Assembly (NCBI GenBank): GCA_964548855.1 | Contig: CAZJSR010000027.1 | Location: 1 to 22,983, forward strand | DNA from: UBA3206 sp964548855 | Lineage (GTDB): Bacteria > Bacillota_I > Bacilli_A > Acholeplasmatales > Anaeroplasmataceae | Direction of reading: 5' to 3' | Length of the DNA stretch: 22,983 nucleotides | Part shown: positions 7,530 through 15,462 of the stretch, one piece after another | How the letters are laid out: each line of letters starts with the position of its first letter | How positions within the stretch are numbered: the stretch's first letter is position 1 | The notes under the pieces: generated by a model | Databases searched by the model: none | The model's input: only the letters and a program-made list of their open reading frames with translations | Told to the model about the DNA's origin: nothing | Position numbers and translations under genes: made by a program

Positions 7530-8741
7530 ATGTCAGAAAAGTATCTTACTGTTACAGCTTTAACTAAATATATTAAGTTTAAATTTGATTGTGATAAACA
7601 TCTAAATGATGTTTTACTGACAGGTGAAATTTCAAACTTTAAACATCACTCAAGAGGACATTTTTACTTTACTTTAAAAGATGATGGTGCACAGATTTCA
7701 TGCATGATGTTTGCGTCATATGCTTCAAAGGTGCTTTTTGAACCTAAAGATGGTATGAAGGTATTTGTTAAAGGTAATGTTACAGTATATGAAGCTGGTG
7801 GGTATTACCAAATAACAATTAAAGAAATGAAAAGTGATGGAATTGGTGATCTTTATTTAAGGTATGAAGCTTTAAAGAAAGAGTTAAGTGAAAAAGGATA
7901 TTTTGATACTTCACATAAAAAACCAATTAAAAGAATACCTAATGTTATTGGGGTTATAACATCACCAACAGGCGCAGCAATAAGGGATATTATAAATACT
8001 GTAGGTAGAAGATATCCTTTCTGTAAAATAATTGTATATCCTGCATTAGTCCAAGGAGTAGATGCGAAAGATTCGATAGTAATGCAAATAAAAAAAGCTA
8101 ATAATGATAATCTTTGTGATACCTTAATTGTAGGACGTGGTGGTGGAAGTATTGAAGATTTATGGGCTTTTAATGAAAAAATAGTTGCAGATGCGATTTA
8201 TAATTCTAAGATTCCTATAATTTCTGCAGTAGGACATGAAGTTGATTTCACTATTGCTGATTATGTTGCTGATAAAAGAGCCGCAACACCTACAGCTGCA
8301 GCTGAAATTGCTACACCTAATATTGATGCACTTAAAGAAAGCATTCTATATTATCTTAATCAAATGAATAAATCAATTAATGTTAAAGTAGATAATTACA
8401 AAGTTATTTTAGGAAATATTGATAAGAGATTAGATATGAATAATCCTATGGAGAAGTTAAAACAAAGAAGAAAAGAAATTGGGGATTATTTATTGAGACT
8501 AAATCTTGCGATAAAAAATATTTTAACTTTAAAAACACAAACATTCAATCTATATAAAGAAAAACTACAAGCCTTAAATCCTCTATCTATTATGGATAAG
8601 GGCTATAGTATAGCTAAGAGTAAGGATAAGATTGTAAAAAGTGTTAAGGATGTAGTAAAAGATGATATCGTATCAATAAATTTAAATGACGGTATCGTAA
8701 ATACTAAGGTATTGGAGGTAATAAAGAATGGAAACAAATAA
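7530..8741 (+). CDS. xseA: Exodeoxyribonuclease VII large subunit
   Basis: XseA, the catalytic subunit of exonuclease VII, which degrades single-stranded DNA from both ends to short oligonucleotides. Residues 1-100 form the OB-fold DNA-binding domain (TGEISNFKHHSRGHFYFTLKDD). The catalytic core shows GVITSPTGAAIRDI, VGRGGGSIEDLWAFNE, SAVGHEVDFTIADYVADKRAATPTAAAE and the late GYSI element (LSIMDKGYSIAKS). A helical coiled-coil region lies between core and C-terminus. At 403 residues it is somewhat shorter than the common 440-450. It starts one base after the nusB stop and overlaps xseB by 14 bases, which implies translational coupling of the two subunits. Confidence 0.95.
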   Translation: MSEKYLTVTALTKYIKFKFDCDKHLNDVLLTGEISNFKHHSRGHFYFTLKDDGAQISCMMFASYASKVLFEPKDGMKVFVKGNVTVYEAGGYYQITIKEMKSDGIGDLYLRYEALKKELSEKGYFDTSHKKPIKRIPNVIGVITSPTGAAIRDIINTVGRRYPFCKIIVYPALVQGVDAKDSIVMQIKKANNDNLCDTLIVGRGGGSIEDLWAFNEKIVADAIYNSKIPIISAVGHEVDFTIADYVADKRAATPTAAAEIATPNIDALKESILYYLNQMNKSINVKVDNYKVILGNIDKRLDMNNPMEKLKQRRKEIGDYLLRLNLAIKNILTLKTQTFNLYKEKLQALNPLSIMDKGYSIAKSKDKIVKSVKDVVKDDIVSINLNDGIVNTKVLEVIKNGNK

Positions 8742-8949
8742 GAGTTTTGAAGAATTGTTGAGTGAACTTGAAAAAACTGTAAGAAAACTTGAAGATAAAA
8801 ATATTACATTAGAAGAAGCTGTTAAATCTTATACTGCAGGATTAGAACTTTCAAAAGAATGTTATAGTATATTAGGTTCAAATGAACAATTAGTTGTAAA
8901 AAAGATGACAGAAAGTGGTTTGGTTGATTTTGACAAGGAAACAGCCTAG
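8728..8949 (+). CDS. xseB: Exodeoxyribonuclease VII small subunit
   Basis: XseB, the 73-residue helical-hairpin subunit; several copies bind the XseA coiled coil. It shows the family pattern SFEELLSELEKTVRKLEDKNITLEEAVKSYTAGLELSKECYSIL. A GGAGG at 8713-8717 lies about 10 bases ahead of the ATG, within the end of xseA. Its stop codon is TAG at 8947-8949. In many Firmicutes ispA (farnesyl diphosphate synthase) separates xseB from dxs; here dxs follows directly and its reading frame overlaps the end of xseB. Confidence 0.92.
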   Translation: METNKSFEELLSELEKTVRKLEDKNITLEEAVKSYTAGLELSKECYSILGSNEQLVVKKMTESGLVDFDKETA

Positions 8950-10798
8950 GCATATAGACCTAGAAGAGATCAATGATCCATCATTTTTAAAAGAATTAAA
9001 TAAAAAAGAATTGAATTTATTAGCACAAGATATTAGAAAATTCATTATTAAAAATGTTTCAAAGACAGGTGGACATTTGTCTAGTAATTTAGGTGTAGTT
9101 GAACTTACTATGGCTCTTCATATGGTTTTTAATGAGTCAAATGATAAGATTATTTTTGATGTCGGACATCAATGTTATACGCATAAAATTTTAACAGGAA
9201 GAGCTAATATGTTTCCTACACTTAGAAAATATAATGGTCTTTCAGGATATATAAATTATGAGGAATCTTCTTATGATGTATGGGAATCGGGGCATAGTTC
9301 TACTTCCTTAAGTGCTTTAGATGGCTTTTTAAAAGCCAAAGAAAGAGGTATGGATATTGGCAGATGTGTTGCGGTTATTGGGGATTCATCGATTGCTGGT
9401 GGTGTTGCGTTTGAGGCTTTAAATCATTTAGCTTCAAATGAAAAAACGGCACCAATAATTATTCTTAATGACAATAAAATGGGAATTTCACGTAGTGTTG
9501 GTTCTTTAAATAAAAAATTTGGAGCATTAAGAAGTAATCGTTTATTAAGAGGAATAAAAAGAGTTCTTAGAGCTATTACGATAACGCCAATTAGAAATTT
9601 TTTTCACAGACTAATTAAAGCGACAAAATCATTACTTCAATATGATAATATTTTTGAAACCCTAGGTTATGATTATTTCGGACCAATAGACGGAAATAAT
9701 TTATCTTTATTGTTAAAAGAATTAAAGCGTGTTAAGAAAATGAATGTACCTTGTGTAATTCATATAGTAACTAAAAAAGGTAAGGGTTACTCTTTTGCTG
9801 AAAAGGATGAATCTGGTAAATATCATAGTGTAAATCCTTTTGATATTAAAACAGGACTTCCTAAAGAAGAACGTTTAGAAGGAGAGTCTACATATACTGA
9901 GGTAGTATTAGATACTCTTTATAAGGAAAGAGAAAAGAAGGATTTTGTTATTATTGATTCTGCGATGATTCTTGGAAATGATATTGAGAAATTTAGTAAA
10001 AAATATCCTAATAGCTTTATTGAAGTAGGAATTGCAGAAGAACATGCAGCAGTACTTGCGGCTTCACTTGCAAGAAATAATATACATCCTGTCCTTCTAT
10101 ACTATTCAACATTTCTTCAAAGAGCATATGATGAAATTTTAAATGATATATCAAGACAAAATTTAAGTGTTTTAATTGGTATTGATAGAGCGGGAATTGT
10201 TGGTAGTGATGGTTCTACTCATCAAGGAATATATGATATTGCGATGTTAAATTCAATGCCTAATATGACAATATGTATGGGCCAAAATGCTAAAGAGACT
10301 AAGAGTCTTTTAAAGTATGCATTATATCACGAAGGTCCAATCGCATTACGTTATCCAAGAGGGTTAGATGATATTAATTTAGATCTAGATGTAGAGGAAA
10401 TTGATTTTGGTTGGAAACAAGCATATTTTGGTACGGCTTCAATATGCATTACATATGGACCAGATGTTACAAGAATTAAGAATTTGATTATTAATAATGA
10501 ACTTAATGTATTATTAATTAATGCTAGATTTATTAAACCATTAGATTATAAGATGTTAGATTATTTATTTGATTTAGATTTACCGATTTTAGTATATGAA
10601 CAAGTAGTAAGAAGTGGTTCTTTATTTTCAAGTATTTTAAATTATGCATCAAAGTCTAGTAAAAGATTACTCATTAAGGGTATAAATATAGATGATGATA
10701 CTATAATAAAACATGGTGATGTTTTAAGCTTATTAGATGAGTATGGTTTAGGGGATAATGATATTATAAAAGGATTGAAAGATTTATATGAGGCTTGA
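8915..10798 (+). CDS. dxs: 1-deoxy-D-xylulose-5-phosphate synthase
   Basis: Dxs condenses pyruvate and glyceraldehyde-3-phosphate using thiamine diphosphate, the first step of the MEP isoprenoid pathway. Motifs in order, numbered from 8915, are GGHLSSNLGVVELT (52-65), DVGHQCYTHKILTGR (82-96), the TPP motif GDSSIAGGVAFEALNH (156-171, with GDS instead of the usual GDG), NDNKMGIS (185-192), AEEHAAVLAASLA with the catalytic Glu, and GIDRAGIVGSDGSTHQGIYD. The start is odd. Homologues begin like MDLLSIxDPSFL, which aligns with IDLEEINDPSFL, so the natural start would be the ATA codon at 8954, just after the xseB stop. The only standard candidates are GTG 8915, TTG 8924 and TTG 8930, all inside xseB. 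The 3' end overlaps tlyA by 11 bases. Confidence 0.92.
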   Translation: MVWLILTRKQPRHIDLEEINDPSFLKELNKKELNLLAQDIRKFIIKNVSKTGGHLSSNLGVVELTMALHMVFNESNDKIIFDVGHQCYTHKILTGRANMFPTLRKYNGLSGYINYEESSYDVWESGHSSTSLSALDGFLKAKERGMDIGRCVAVIGDSSIAGGVAFEALNHLASNEKTAPIIILNDNKMGISRSVGSLNKKFGALRSNRLLRGIKRVLRAITITPIRNFFHRLIKATKSLLQYDNIFETLGYDYFGPIDGNNLSLLLKELKRVKKMNVPCVIHIVTKKGKGYSFAEKDESGKYHSVNPFDIKTGLPKEERLEGESTYTEVVLDTLYKEREKKDFVIIDSAMILGNDIEKFSKKYPNSFIEVGIAEEHAAVLAASLARNNIHPVLLYYSTFLQRAYDEILNDISRQNLSVLIGIDRAGIVGSDGSTHQGIYDIAMLNSMPNMTICMGQNAKETKSLLKYALYHEGPIALRYPRGLDDINLDLDVEEIDFGWKQAYFGTASICITYGPDVTRIKNLIINNELNVLLINARFIKPLDYKMLDYLFDLDLPILVYEQVVRSGSLFSSILNYASKSSKRLLIKGINIDDDTIIKHGDVLSLLDEYGLGDNDIIKGLKDLYEA

Positions 10799-11552
10799 TT
10801 TATATCTAGTGGAAAATAATTTTTTTGAATCTAGAGCTAAAGCTCAAGATGCAATAAAAAAAGGTGCTATATATGTTAATGGTAAACTAGTTACAAAAAA
10901 TAATTATGAAGTAGAAGATGATGATAGTGTTCAAATTCAATTTGAAACTCAAAAGTATGTATCACGTGGTGGTTATAAATTAGAAGAGGCTATAGAAGTA
11001 TTTAATTTAGATTTTAAAGATAAAATAATTCTTGATATCGGTTCTTCTACTGGAGGATTTACTGATTGTAGTTTAAAACATGGTGCGAAACTTGTTTATG
11101 CAGTTGATGTTGGGTCAAATCAACTTCATAATTCTTTAAAAGAAGATAAAAGAATTATATCCTTAGAAAATACTAACATTTTAGAATTCGAAACTGATGT
11201 TAGATTTGATTATTTAGTGATGGATGTAAGTTTTGTATCGATTAAGCATTTACTTAGTGCACTTTTAAAATATTTAGATAATGATAATAAACTTATTTGT
11301 TTAATAAAACCACAATTTGAAGCAGGAAAGATGATTAAAAAAGGAATTATTAAAGATAAAAAACTTCATTTAAGTATTATAAATACGGTCAATGATTATT
11401 TAAATGAAGTAGGATTATATATTAATAAAATAACACCATCTCCAATTAAAGGTGGAAGTGGAAATATTGAATTTTTATGCTTAGTTAGTAAAAATAATTC
11501 ATCTAATATTAATTTCAAATTATGTGTTGAAAAAGCCTATAGTATGTATTAG
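10788..11552 (+). CDS. tlyA: TlyA/YqxC-family rRNA 2'-O-methyltransferase
   Basis: A 254-residue TlyA-family protein, historically called hemolysin A. Residues 1-60 are an S4 RNA-binding domain (MRLDLYLVENNFFESRAKA, then GAIYVNGK). An FtsJ-like Rossmann methyltransferase domain follows, with the SAM motif ILDIGSSTGGFTDC, then AVDVG, MDVSFVSIKHLL, LIKPQFEAG and the closing SGNIEFL. Characterised relatives methylate ribose 2'-OH groups of rRNA (for example in Mycobacterium). The specific target here is inferred only from the family. It overlaps the end of dxs by 11 bases and lies 9 bases before recN. In Bacillus the argR/ahrC gene sits between tlyA and recN; it is absent here. Confidence 0.9.
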   Translation: MRLDLYLVENNFFESRAKAQDAIKKGAIYVNGKLVTKNNYEVEDDDSVQIQFETQKYVSRGGYKLEEAIEVFNLDFKDKIILDIGSSTGGFTDCSLKHGAKLVYAVDVGSNQLHNSLKEDKRIISLENTNILEFETDVRFDYLVMDVSFVSIKHLLSALLKYLDNDNKLICLIKPQFEAGKMIKKGIIKDKKLHLSIINTVNDYLNEVGLYINKITPSPIKGGSGNIEFLCLVSKNNSSNINFKLCVEKAYSMY

Positions 11553-11561
11553 GAGGTTTTT

Positions 11562-13244
11562 ATGTTAAAAAAATTATCTGTAAAAAATTTTGCGATTATA
11601 GAAGATTTAACAGTATCATTTAAAGATAAAATGACCGTTTTGACAGGTCAAACTGGAGCTGGAAAATCTTTAATTATTGATTCTATCAGTTTATTAATGG
11701 GCTCTAGAGCTGACAGTGATATGATACGTTATGGTTGTGAAAAAGCTTTTATTTTAGGAGAATTTATCACAAATAACCCTAAACTAAATAATTTGTTAGA
11801 AGATAATAACATAAAAGCATTAGACACTCTTACTATATACCGTGAAATATCTATTAATGGAAGAAACACAATTAAGGTTAATGGCGTTAATGTAACTTTG
11901 CTTTTGTTAAGTAAGATATCATTTTATATAGCTGATATACATGTTCAACATGATACATTTAGATTAATTAATCCAGATACATATTTATCATTTATAGATG
12001 ATTTAGATGATGATGTTTTAAATGAATATATAAATAAATATACTATCTCTCTTTTAAATTATCAAAATGATTTAAAAAAATATAAAGATCTATTAAACAA
12101 AAGAGATAGTTCAAAAGAAAGACTTGACTATATTTTATTTCAAAAGAAAGAAATAGAAGAGTTAGATCTTACAACTGATATTGATATTAGATTAGAAGAA
12201 GAAATAGAGAAATTATCAAATTTCGATAAAATATATAAGTCTTTAAATGAATCATATGAATTATTAGATAATGATTATTTTAGTGTTGATAATATTTATA
12301 ATGCTTATAAAACACTTGATAAAATTTCTTCATTTGATAAAGAATATAAAGAAAATACAGATAAATTAAGCGATATGTATTATATATTAACAGACATAAA
12401 AAGCAGTATTTATAAATCAATTAATAACTTAGATTTTGATGAAGAATTGCTTAATCAATTAAATGAAAGATTAAATTCAATTGAAAAGATTAAATCTAAA
12501 TATAAAATGACAGTAAATGAACTTATCGATTATTTAGATAAAATATCTTTAGAAATTGATCTAGCAAATAATTATGATGAGGTTGTTAAAAATTATTTAA
12601 ATAACCTAGAAAAATCATATATTAAACTTAAAGATATTTCAATAAAAATAACAGATTATAGAAAAAAAGAAGCCAAAAAAATTGAAAAAGCTATTATTAA
12701 TGAATGCCATGATTTGGAACTAAATGATATCGATTTTAAAATAGTATTTAAAGATATTTCATATGATAATTGTCTAAATAGTAATATTTTTAAGGAATAT
12801 GGTGTAGATGAGGTTGACTTTATGATTACACTTAATAAAGGTGAACCTTTAAAACCACTTCATAAAGTTGCCTCAGGTGGATAATTATCAAGAATAATGT
12901 TGGCATTTAAATCATATTTTTCTTTAAAATCAAAATTATCTTTAATGATTTTTGATGAAATTGATAGTGGTGTATCTGGTGATGCGGCTTTGAAAATTGC
13001 GTTAAAAATGAAAAAAATAAGTACATATGTACAAGTACTTTGTATTACACATTTACCAAGAGTTGCGAGTATCGCTGATAATCATATTTGGATTTATAAG
13101 GAAGAAAAAGATAATAGAACTATTACTAATATAAAAGAATTAGACTTTGAAGAAAGAAAATATCATATTGCCCAAATGATTGGTGGTAATCGTATTTCTA
13201 AGTATAGTTTAGATGCGGCGTCAGCTCTTCTTAATAATGAATAA
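11562..13244 (+). pseudogene. recN: recN interrupted by one in-frame TAA
   Basis: RecN is an SMC-like ABC ATPase that acts early in double-strand break repair. After an AGGAGG site the frame runs 440 codons: N-terminal ATPase half with Walker A GQTGAGKS (29-36), then a long coiled coil, then HKVASGG. Codon 441 is TAA (12882-12884), exactly where the ABC signature SGGELSR has Glu; GAA to TAA is a single G-to-T change. The same frame continues with LSRIMLAFKSYF, Walker B LMIFDEIDSGVSG, CITHLPRVASIADNH and a normal C-terminus, 560 codon positions in total, the usual RecN size. There is no length change or other visible decay. It could be a recent loss of function, a strain variant, a sequencing error or an unusual readthrough. 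An ATG at 12897 could restart a 115-residue fragment, without a good ribosome binding site. Confidence 0.9.
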
Positions 13245-13270
13245 ATGGATGACTTTTGTCATCCATTTAT
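13241..13270. terminator. Hairpin between convergent recN and HAD gene
   Basis: ATAAATGGATGAC (13241-13253) and GTCATCCATTTAT (13258-13270) form a perfect 13-bp stem with a TTTT loop, starting in the recN stop codon. There is no long T run after it on either strand, but the position between convergent genes suggests a bidirectional transcription barrier. Confidence 0.65.
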
Positions 13271-13284
13271 TATATAATATTAAT

Positions 13285-14097
13285 TTATTTATTTGGTGTA
13301 AGACAAAATTTATTTATAGCCACTCCTACACCACTATCTTCACAAGATGTGGTAACAAAATCAGCAATTTCTAATACTTCAGGAAATGCATTTTTCATTG
13401 CGACCCCTATTCCTGCTTTTTTTATCATACCTATATCGTTTGAAGCATCACCTATTGCCATAGTATCTTTAAGGTCTATATTTAAATATTTTGAAAGATA
13501 TTCTAAAGCATTTCCTTTATCTACATCTTTATTTAAAAATTCAAGGAAGATATTTGAACTTCTAACGACATTGAATTTATTTTTGTAATATATTGGAGTG
13601 TTATTATAAAGAAAATCAATATTTTCTTTTGAATCAACAATCATAGCTTTTATGAATTTTGTATCACTGAATTCATATATGTCTTTTATATTACATTTTA
13701 TTTTATTAATAGTTGCTTCAATATCGGTATAGTGATTGTAAAGTGGAGAATATAAATTTCCTAATTCATCAAATGTATGAAAATAAAAATTATATTTTTT
13801 ACTTAACTCGTATACTTCTTTAATATCAGCTGATGTTATTGTTTTACTATAAATTAATTCATAATTTTCTAAGTTATATATTTTAGCTCCGTTATAACAT
13901 ATTACATAGTCATTTTTGGTATTCATATTTAGTTTATTTAAAATTGGTTTTACTCCTTCAATTGGTCTTCCTGTCGCAAGAACAATATGCACGTTTTTTT
14001 CACGTGCTTTTTTTATTATTTCAAAGTTGTAATCTGTAATTTCCTTGTTTTTGTTAAATAATGTGTTGTCTAGATCAATTGTAACTAGTTTAATCAT
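13285..14097 (-). CDS. Cof-type HAD-family phosphatase
   Basis: A 270-residue haloacid dehalogenase-superfamily hydrolase of the Cof/YidA (IIB cap) type. Motif I is TIDLDNTLF (D8 nucleophile, D10), motif II is VLATGRP, a conserved Lys occurs in KGNALEYLSKYLNI, and motif IV is AIGDASNDIGMIKKAGIGVAMKNA. Such enzymes dephosphorylate sugar phosphates, flavin nucleotides or other metabolites; the substrate cannot be told from sequence. A GGTGAT ribosome binding site precedes the ATG on the minus strand. It lies inverted between recN and spoIVB, which are adjacent in Bacillus, and is convergent with recN and divergent from spoIVB. Confidence 0.9.
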   Translation of the reverse strand: MIKLVTIDLDNTLFNKNKEITDYNFEIIKKAREKNVHIVLATGRPIEGVKPILNKLNMNTKNDYVICYNGAKIYNLENYELIYSKTITSADIKEVYELSKKYNFYFHTFDELGNLYSPLYNHYTDIEATINKIKCNIKDIYEFSDTKFIKAMIVDSKENIDFLYNNTPIYYKNKFNVVRSSNIFLEFLNKDVDKGNALEYLSKYLNIDLKDTMAIGDASNDIGMIKKAGIGVAMKNAFPEVLEIADFVTTSCEDSGVGVAINKFCLTPNK

Positions 14098-14109
14098 AAT
14101 ATCACCGAA

Positions 14110-14124
14110 TATGATAGTATCATA
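14110..14124. promoter_or_regulatory. Inverted repeat in the HAD-spoIVB divergent region
   Basis: TATGATA (14110-14116) and TATCATA (14118-14124) are perfect inverted repeats around one G. They sit 13 bases upstream of the HAD start codon, close to where its -10 region should be. It may be an operator or a chance AT-rich palindrome. Confidence 0.3.
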
Positions 14125-14179
14125 AAAATTGGTTTTTTAAAAGTTTAAAAATAACAAATAATATAATTGAGGTGATTTT

Positions 14180-15175
14180 ATGAAAAAAGTACTTTTTATA
14201 TTAATTAGTTTTTTATTTTTGGGATTTACACTTAATATTTACGCTATTGATATTACAAAAGATACTAAACTTTATGTATCAGGAGAAAATATTGGAATAA
14301 GACTTAATACAAATGTTATGGTAATGGGTATGTATGGAATTAGAGATGAAAATAACATTTATACACCATGGAAGGATTCTAATATTAAAGAAGGCGACTA
14401 TATTATTGAATATAATAATAAATTAGTAACTAGTAAAAGTAGTTTATATGAAGCAATTAAAACTAATATGAATAATGAATCAAATATTAAGTTAAAAAGA
14501 GAAGAGGCTATAATAGAGACAACTATTACTCCTTGTTTAGTTGATGAAAAATATCATCTTGGACTTTATATTAAAGATTATGTTTTGGGAGTAGGAACTT
14601 TAACATATATATTACCTGAATATAATATTTATGGTTCTTTAGGACATCAAATGGTTGAAACAGAAACTTATGGTGGAAATATTTATGAAGCTTCGGTCGA
14701 TAGAATCATTAAACCAAGAGGAAATGAAGCAGGTCAAAAAAAAGCTATTATTTCATCAAATGAATTGGGACAAATATCTAAAAATGTTATTACAGGAATA
14801 CATGGTAATATTAGCTCTATAGATAAAAATAATTTAAAATTAATGAATATTAAAACAAGAGATGAAGTAAATTTAAAAGAAGCTAAACTTATGACTTGTA
14901 TAGAGGGTAACAAAGTTGAGTTTTTTGATATTTTAATTACGGATTTAAAAAAACAAAAAAATAAAGATGAAAAAGGTATTAAGTTTAAAGTAATAGATAA
15001 AAAACTGATTTCAAAATGTGGCGGTATTATTCAAGGAATGAGTGGTAGTCCTATTATTCAAGATGATAAGATAATAGGAGCTGTTACACATGTTATGCTT
15101 AAAAATCCTAAAGAAGCATATGGTATTTATATTGAATTTATGCTAGAGGACATGGATATTCATATAGTAGAATAA
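14180..15175 (+). CDS. spoIVB: SpoIVB sporulation serine peptidase
   Basis: SpoIVB (peptidase family S55) is made in the forespore, crosses into the intermembrane space and triggers pro-sigma-K processing by cleaving SpoIVFA. The 331-residue product has an N-terminal hydrophobic export segment (residues 3-22), a PDZ-like region (about 35-110, with DSNIKEGDYIIEYNN) and the peptidase domain. The triad corresponds to B. subtilis H236, D363 and S378: H156 in GSLGHQM, D273, and S288 in GMSGSPI; the 15-residue D-to-S spacing is kept. The end GAVTHVMLKNPKEAYGIYIEFML is characteristic. It is shorter than the Bacillus protein (about 426), mainly near the N-terminus. GAGGTGA precedes the ATG. In Bacillus spo0A follows; here it does not. 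Confidence 0.93.
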   Translation: MKKVLFILISFLFLGFTLNIYAIDITKDTKLYVSGENIGIRLNTNVMVMGMYGIRDENNIYTPWKDSNIKEGDYIIEYNNKLVTSKSSLYEAIKTNMNNESNIKLKREEAIIETTITPCLVDEKYHLGLYIKDYVLGVGTLTYILPEYNIYGSLGHQMVETETYGGNIYEASVDRIIKPRGNEAGQKKAIISSNELGQISKNVITGIHGNISSIDKNNLKLMNIKTRDEVNLKEAKLMTCIEGNKVEFFDILITDLKKQKNKDEKGIKFKVIDKKLISKCGGIIQGMSGSPIIQDDKIIGAVTHVMLKNPKEAYGIYIEFMLEDMDIHIVE

Positions 15176-15176
15176 A

Positions 15177-15199
15177 AAAAAAGGACCAAGTCCTTTTTT
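15177..15199. terminator. Bidirectional terminator after spoIVB
   Basis: AAAAAAGGAC (15177-15186) pairs with GTCCTTTTTT (15190-15199) around CAA, giving A and T runs on both flanks so that it can work on either strand. It overlaps the stop codon of the convergent small membrane protein gene. Confidence 0.85.
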
Positions 15200-15365
15200 A
15201 TACATTTCCAAAATTTGTTATAATTGCACTAATTAATGAATATAAGATTCCACCAACCATCGCAAGACATAATAGTATAATAATTACCTTTCCCCAAATT
15301 GTACTCATTGGGTTAGTATATCCTTTTTTAGTTTCTTGTTTTTTATTATTAACTTTCTTAGCCAA
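15198..15365 (-). CDS. Small single-pass membrane protein
   Basis: I do not recognise a named family with certainty. From a TTG at 15365, which has a GGTGA site 6 bases ahead on the minus strand, it is 55 residues starting MAKKVNNKKQETKKG. It then has PMSTIWGK and one long hydrophobic helix (VIIILLCLAMVGGILYSLISAII). A longer in-frame ATG start at 15380 would put the ribosome binding site inside the gene. The basic N-terminus followed by one helix predicts a small inner-membrane protein with its N-terminus in the cytoplasm. It is convergent with spoIVB, sharing its terminator, and divergent from dinB. Small conserved proteins of this design are common in Firmicutes, mostly without a function. 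Confidence 0.6.
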   Translation of the reverse strand: MAKKVNNKKQETKKGYTNPMSTIWGKVIIILLCLAMVGGILYSLISAIITNFGNV

Positions 15366-15392
15366 AATGTTCACCCACATTCTTCATAAGTA

Positions 15393-15421
15393 TTTAATTA
15401 AATCGTAAATTACGATATAAT
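15393..15421 (+). promoter_or_regulatory. Possible dinB promoter overlapped by a palindrome
   Basis: TATAAT at 15416-15421 is preceded at 17 bases by a weak TTTAAT (15393-15398). ATCGTAA (15402-15408) and TTACGAT (15410-15416) form a perfect inverted repeat around one A, ending on the first base of the -10 box. That placement suits a repressor site. It is not the Bacillus-type LexA box (CGAACN4GTTCG). Confidence 0.45.
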
Positions 15422-15462
15422 AATTATATAATAATATTATTAAAAAAGAAAGGGGTATTTTT

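Noticed and set aside
11562..13244. Genetic code with TAA as a sense codon, to explain the recN interruption
   Set aside because: Many genes here end at TAA in the expected place (for example nusB, xseA, spoIVB, argS), and TAG and TGA also act as stops (xseB, dxs). No other conserved gene has an internal TAA.
13256..13588. Plus-strand open frame of 110 codons
   Set aside because: It lies opposite the HAD phosphatase gene, whose motifs are complete, so it is a shadow.
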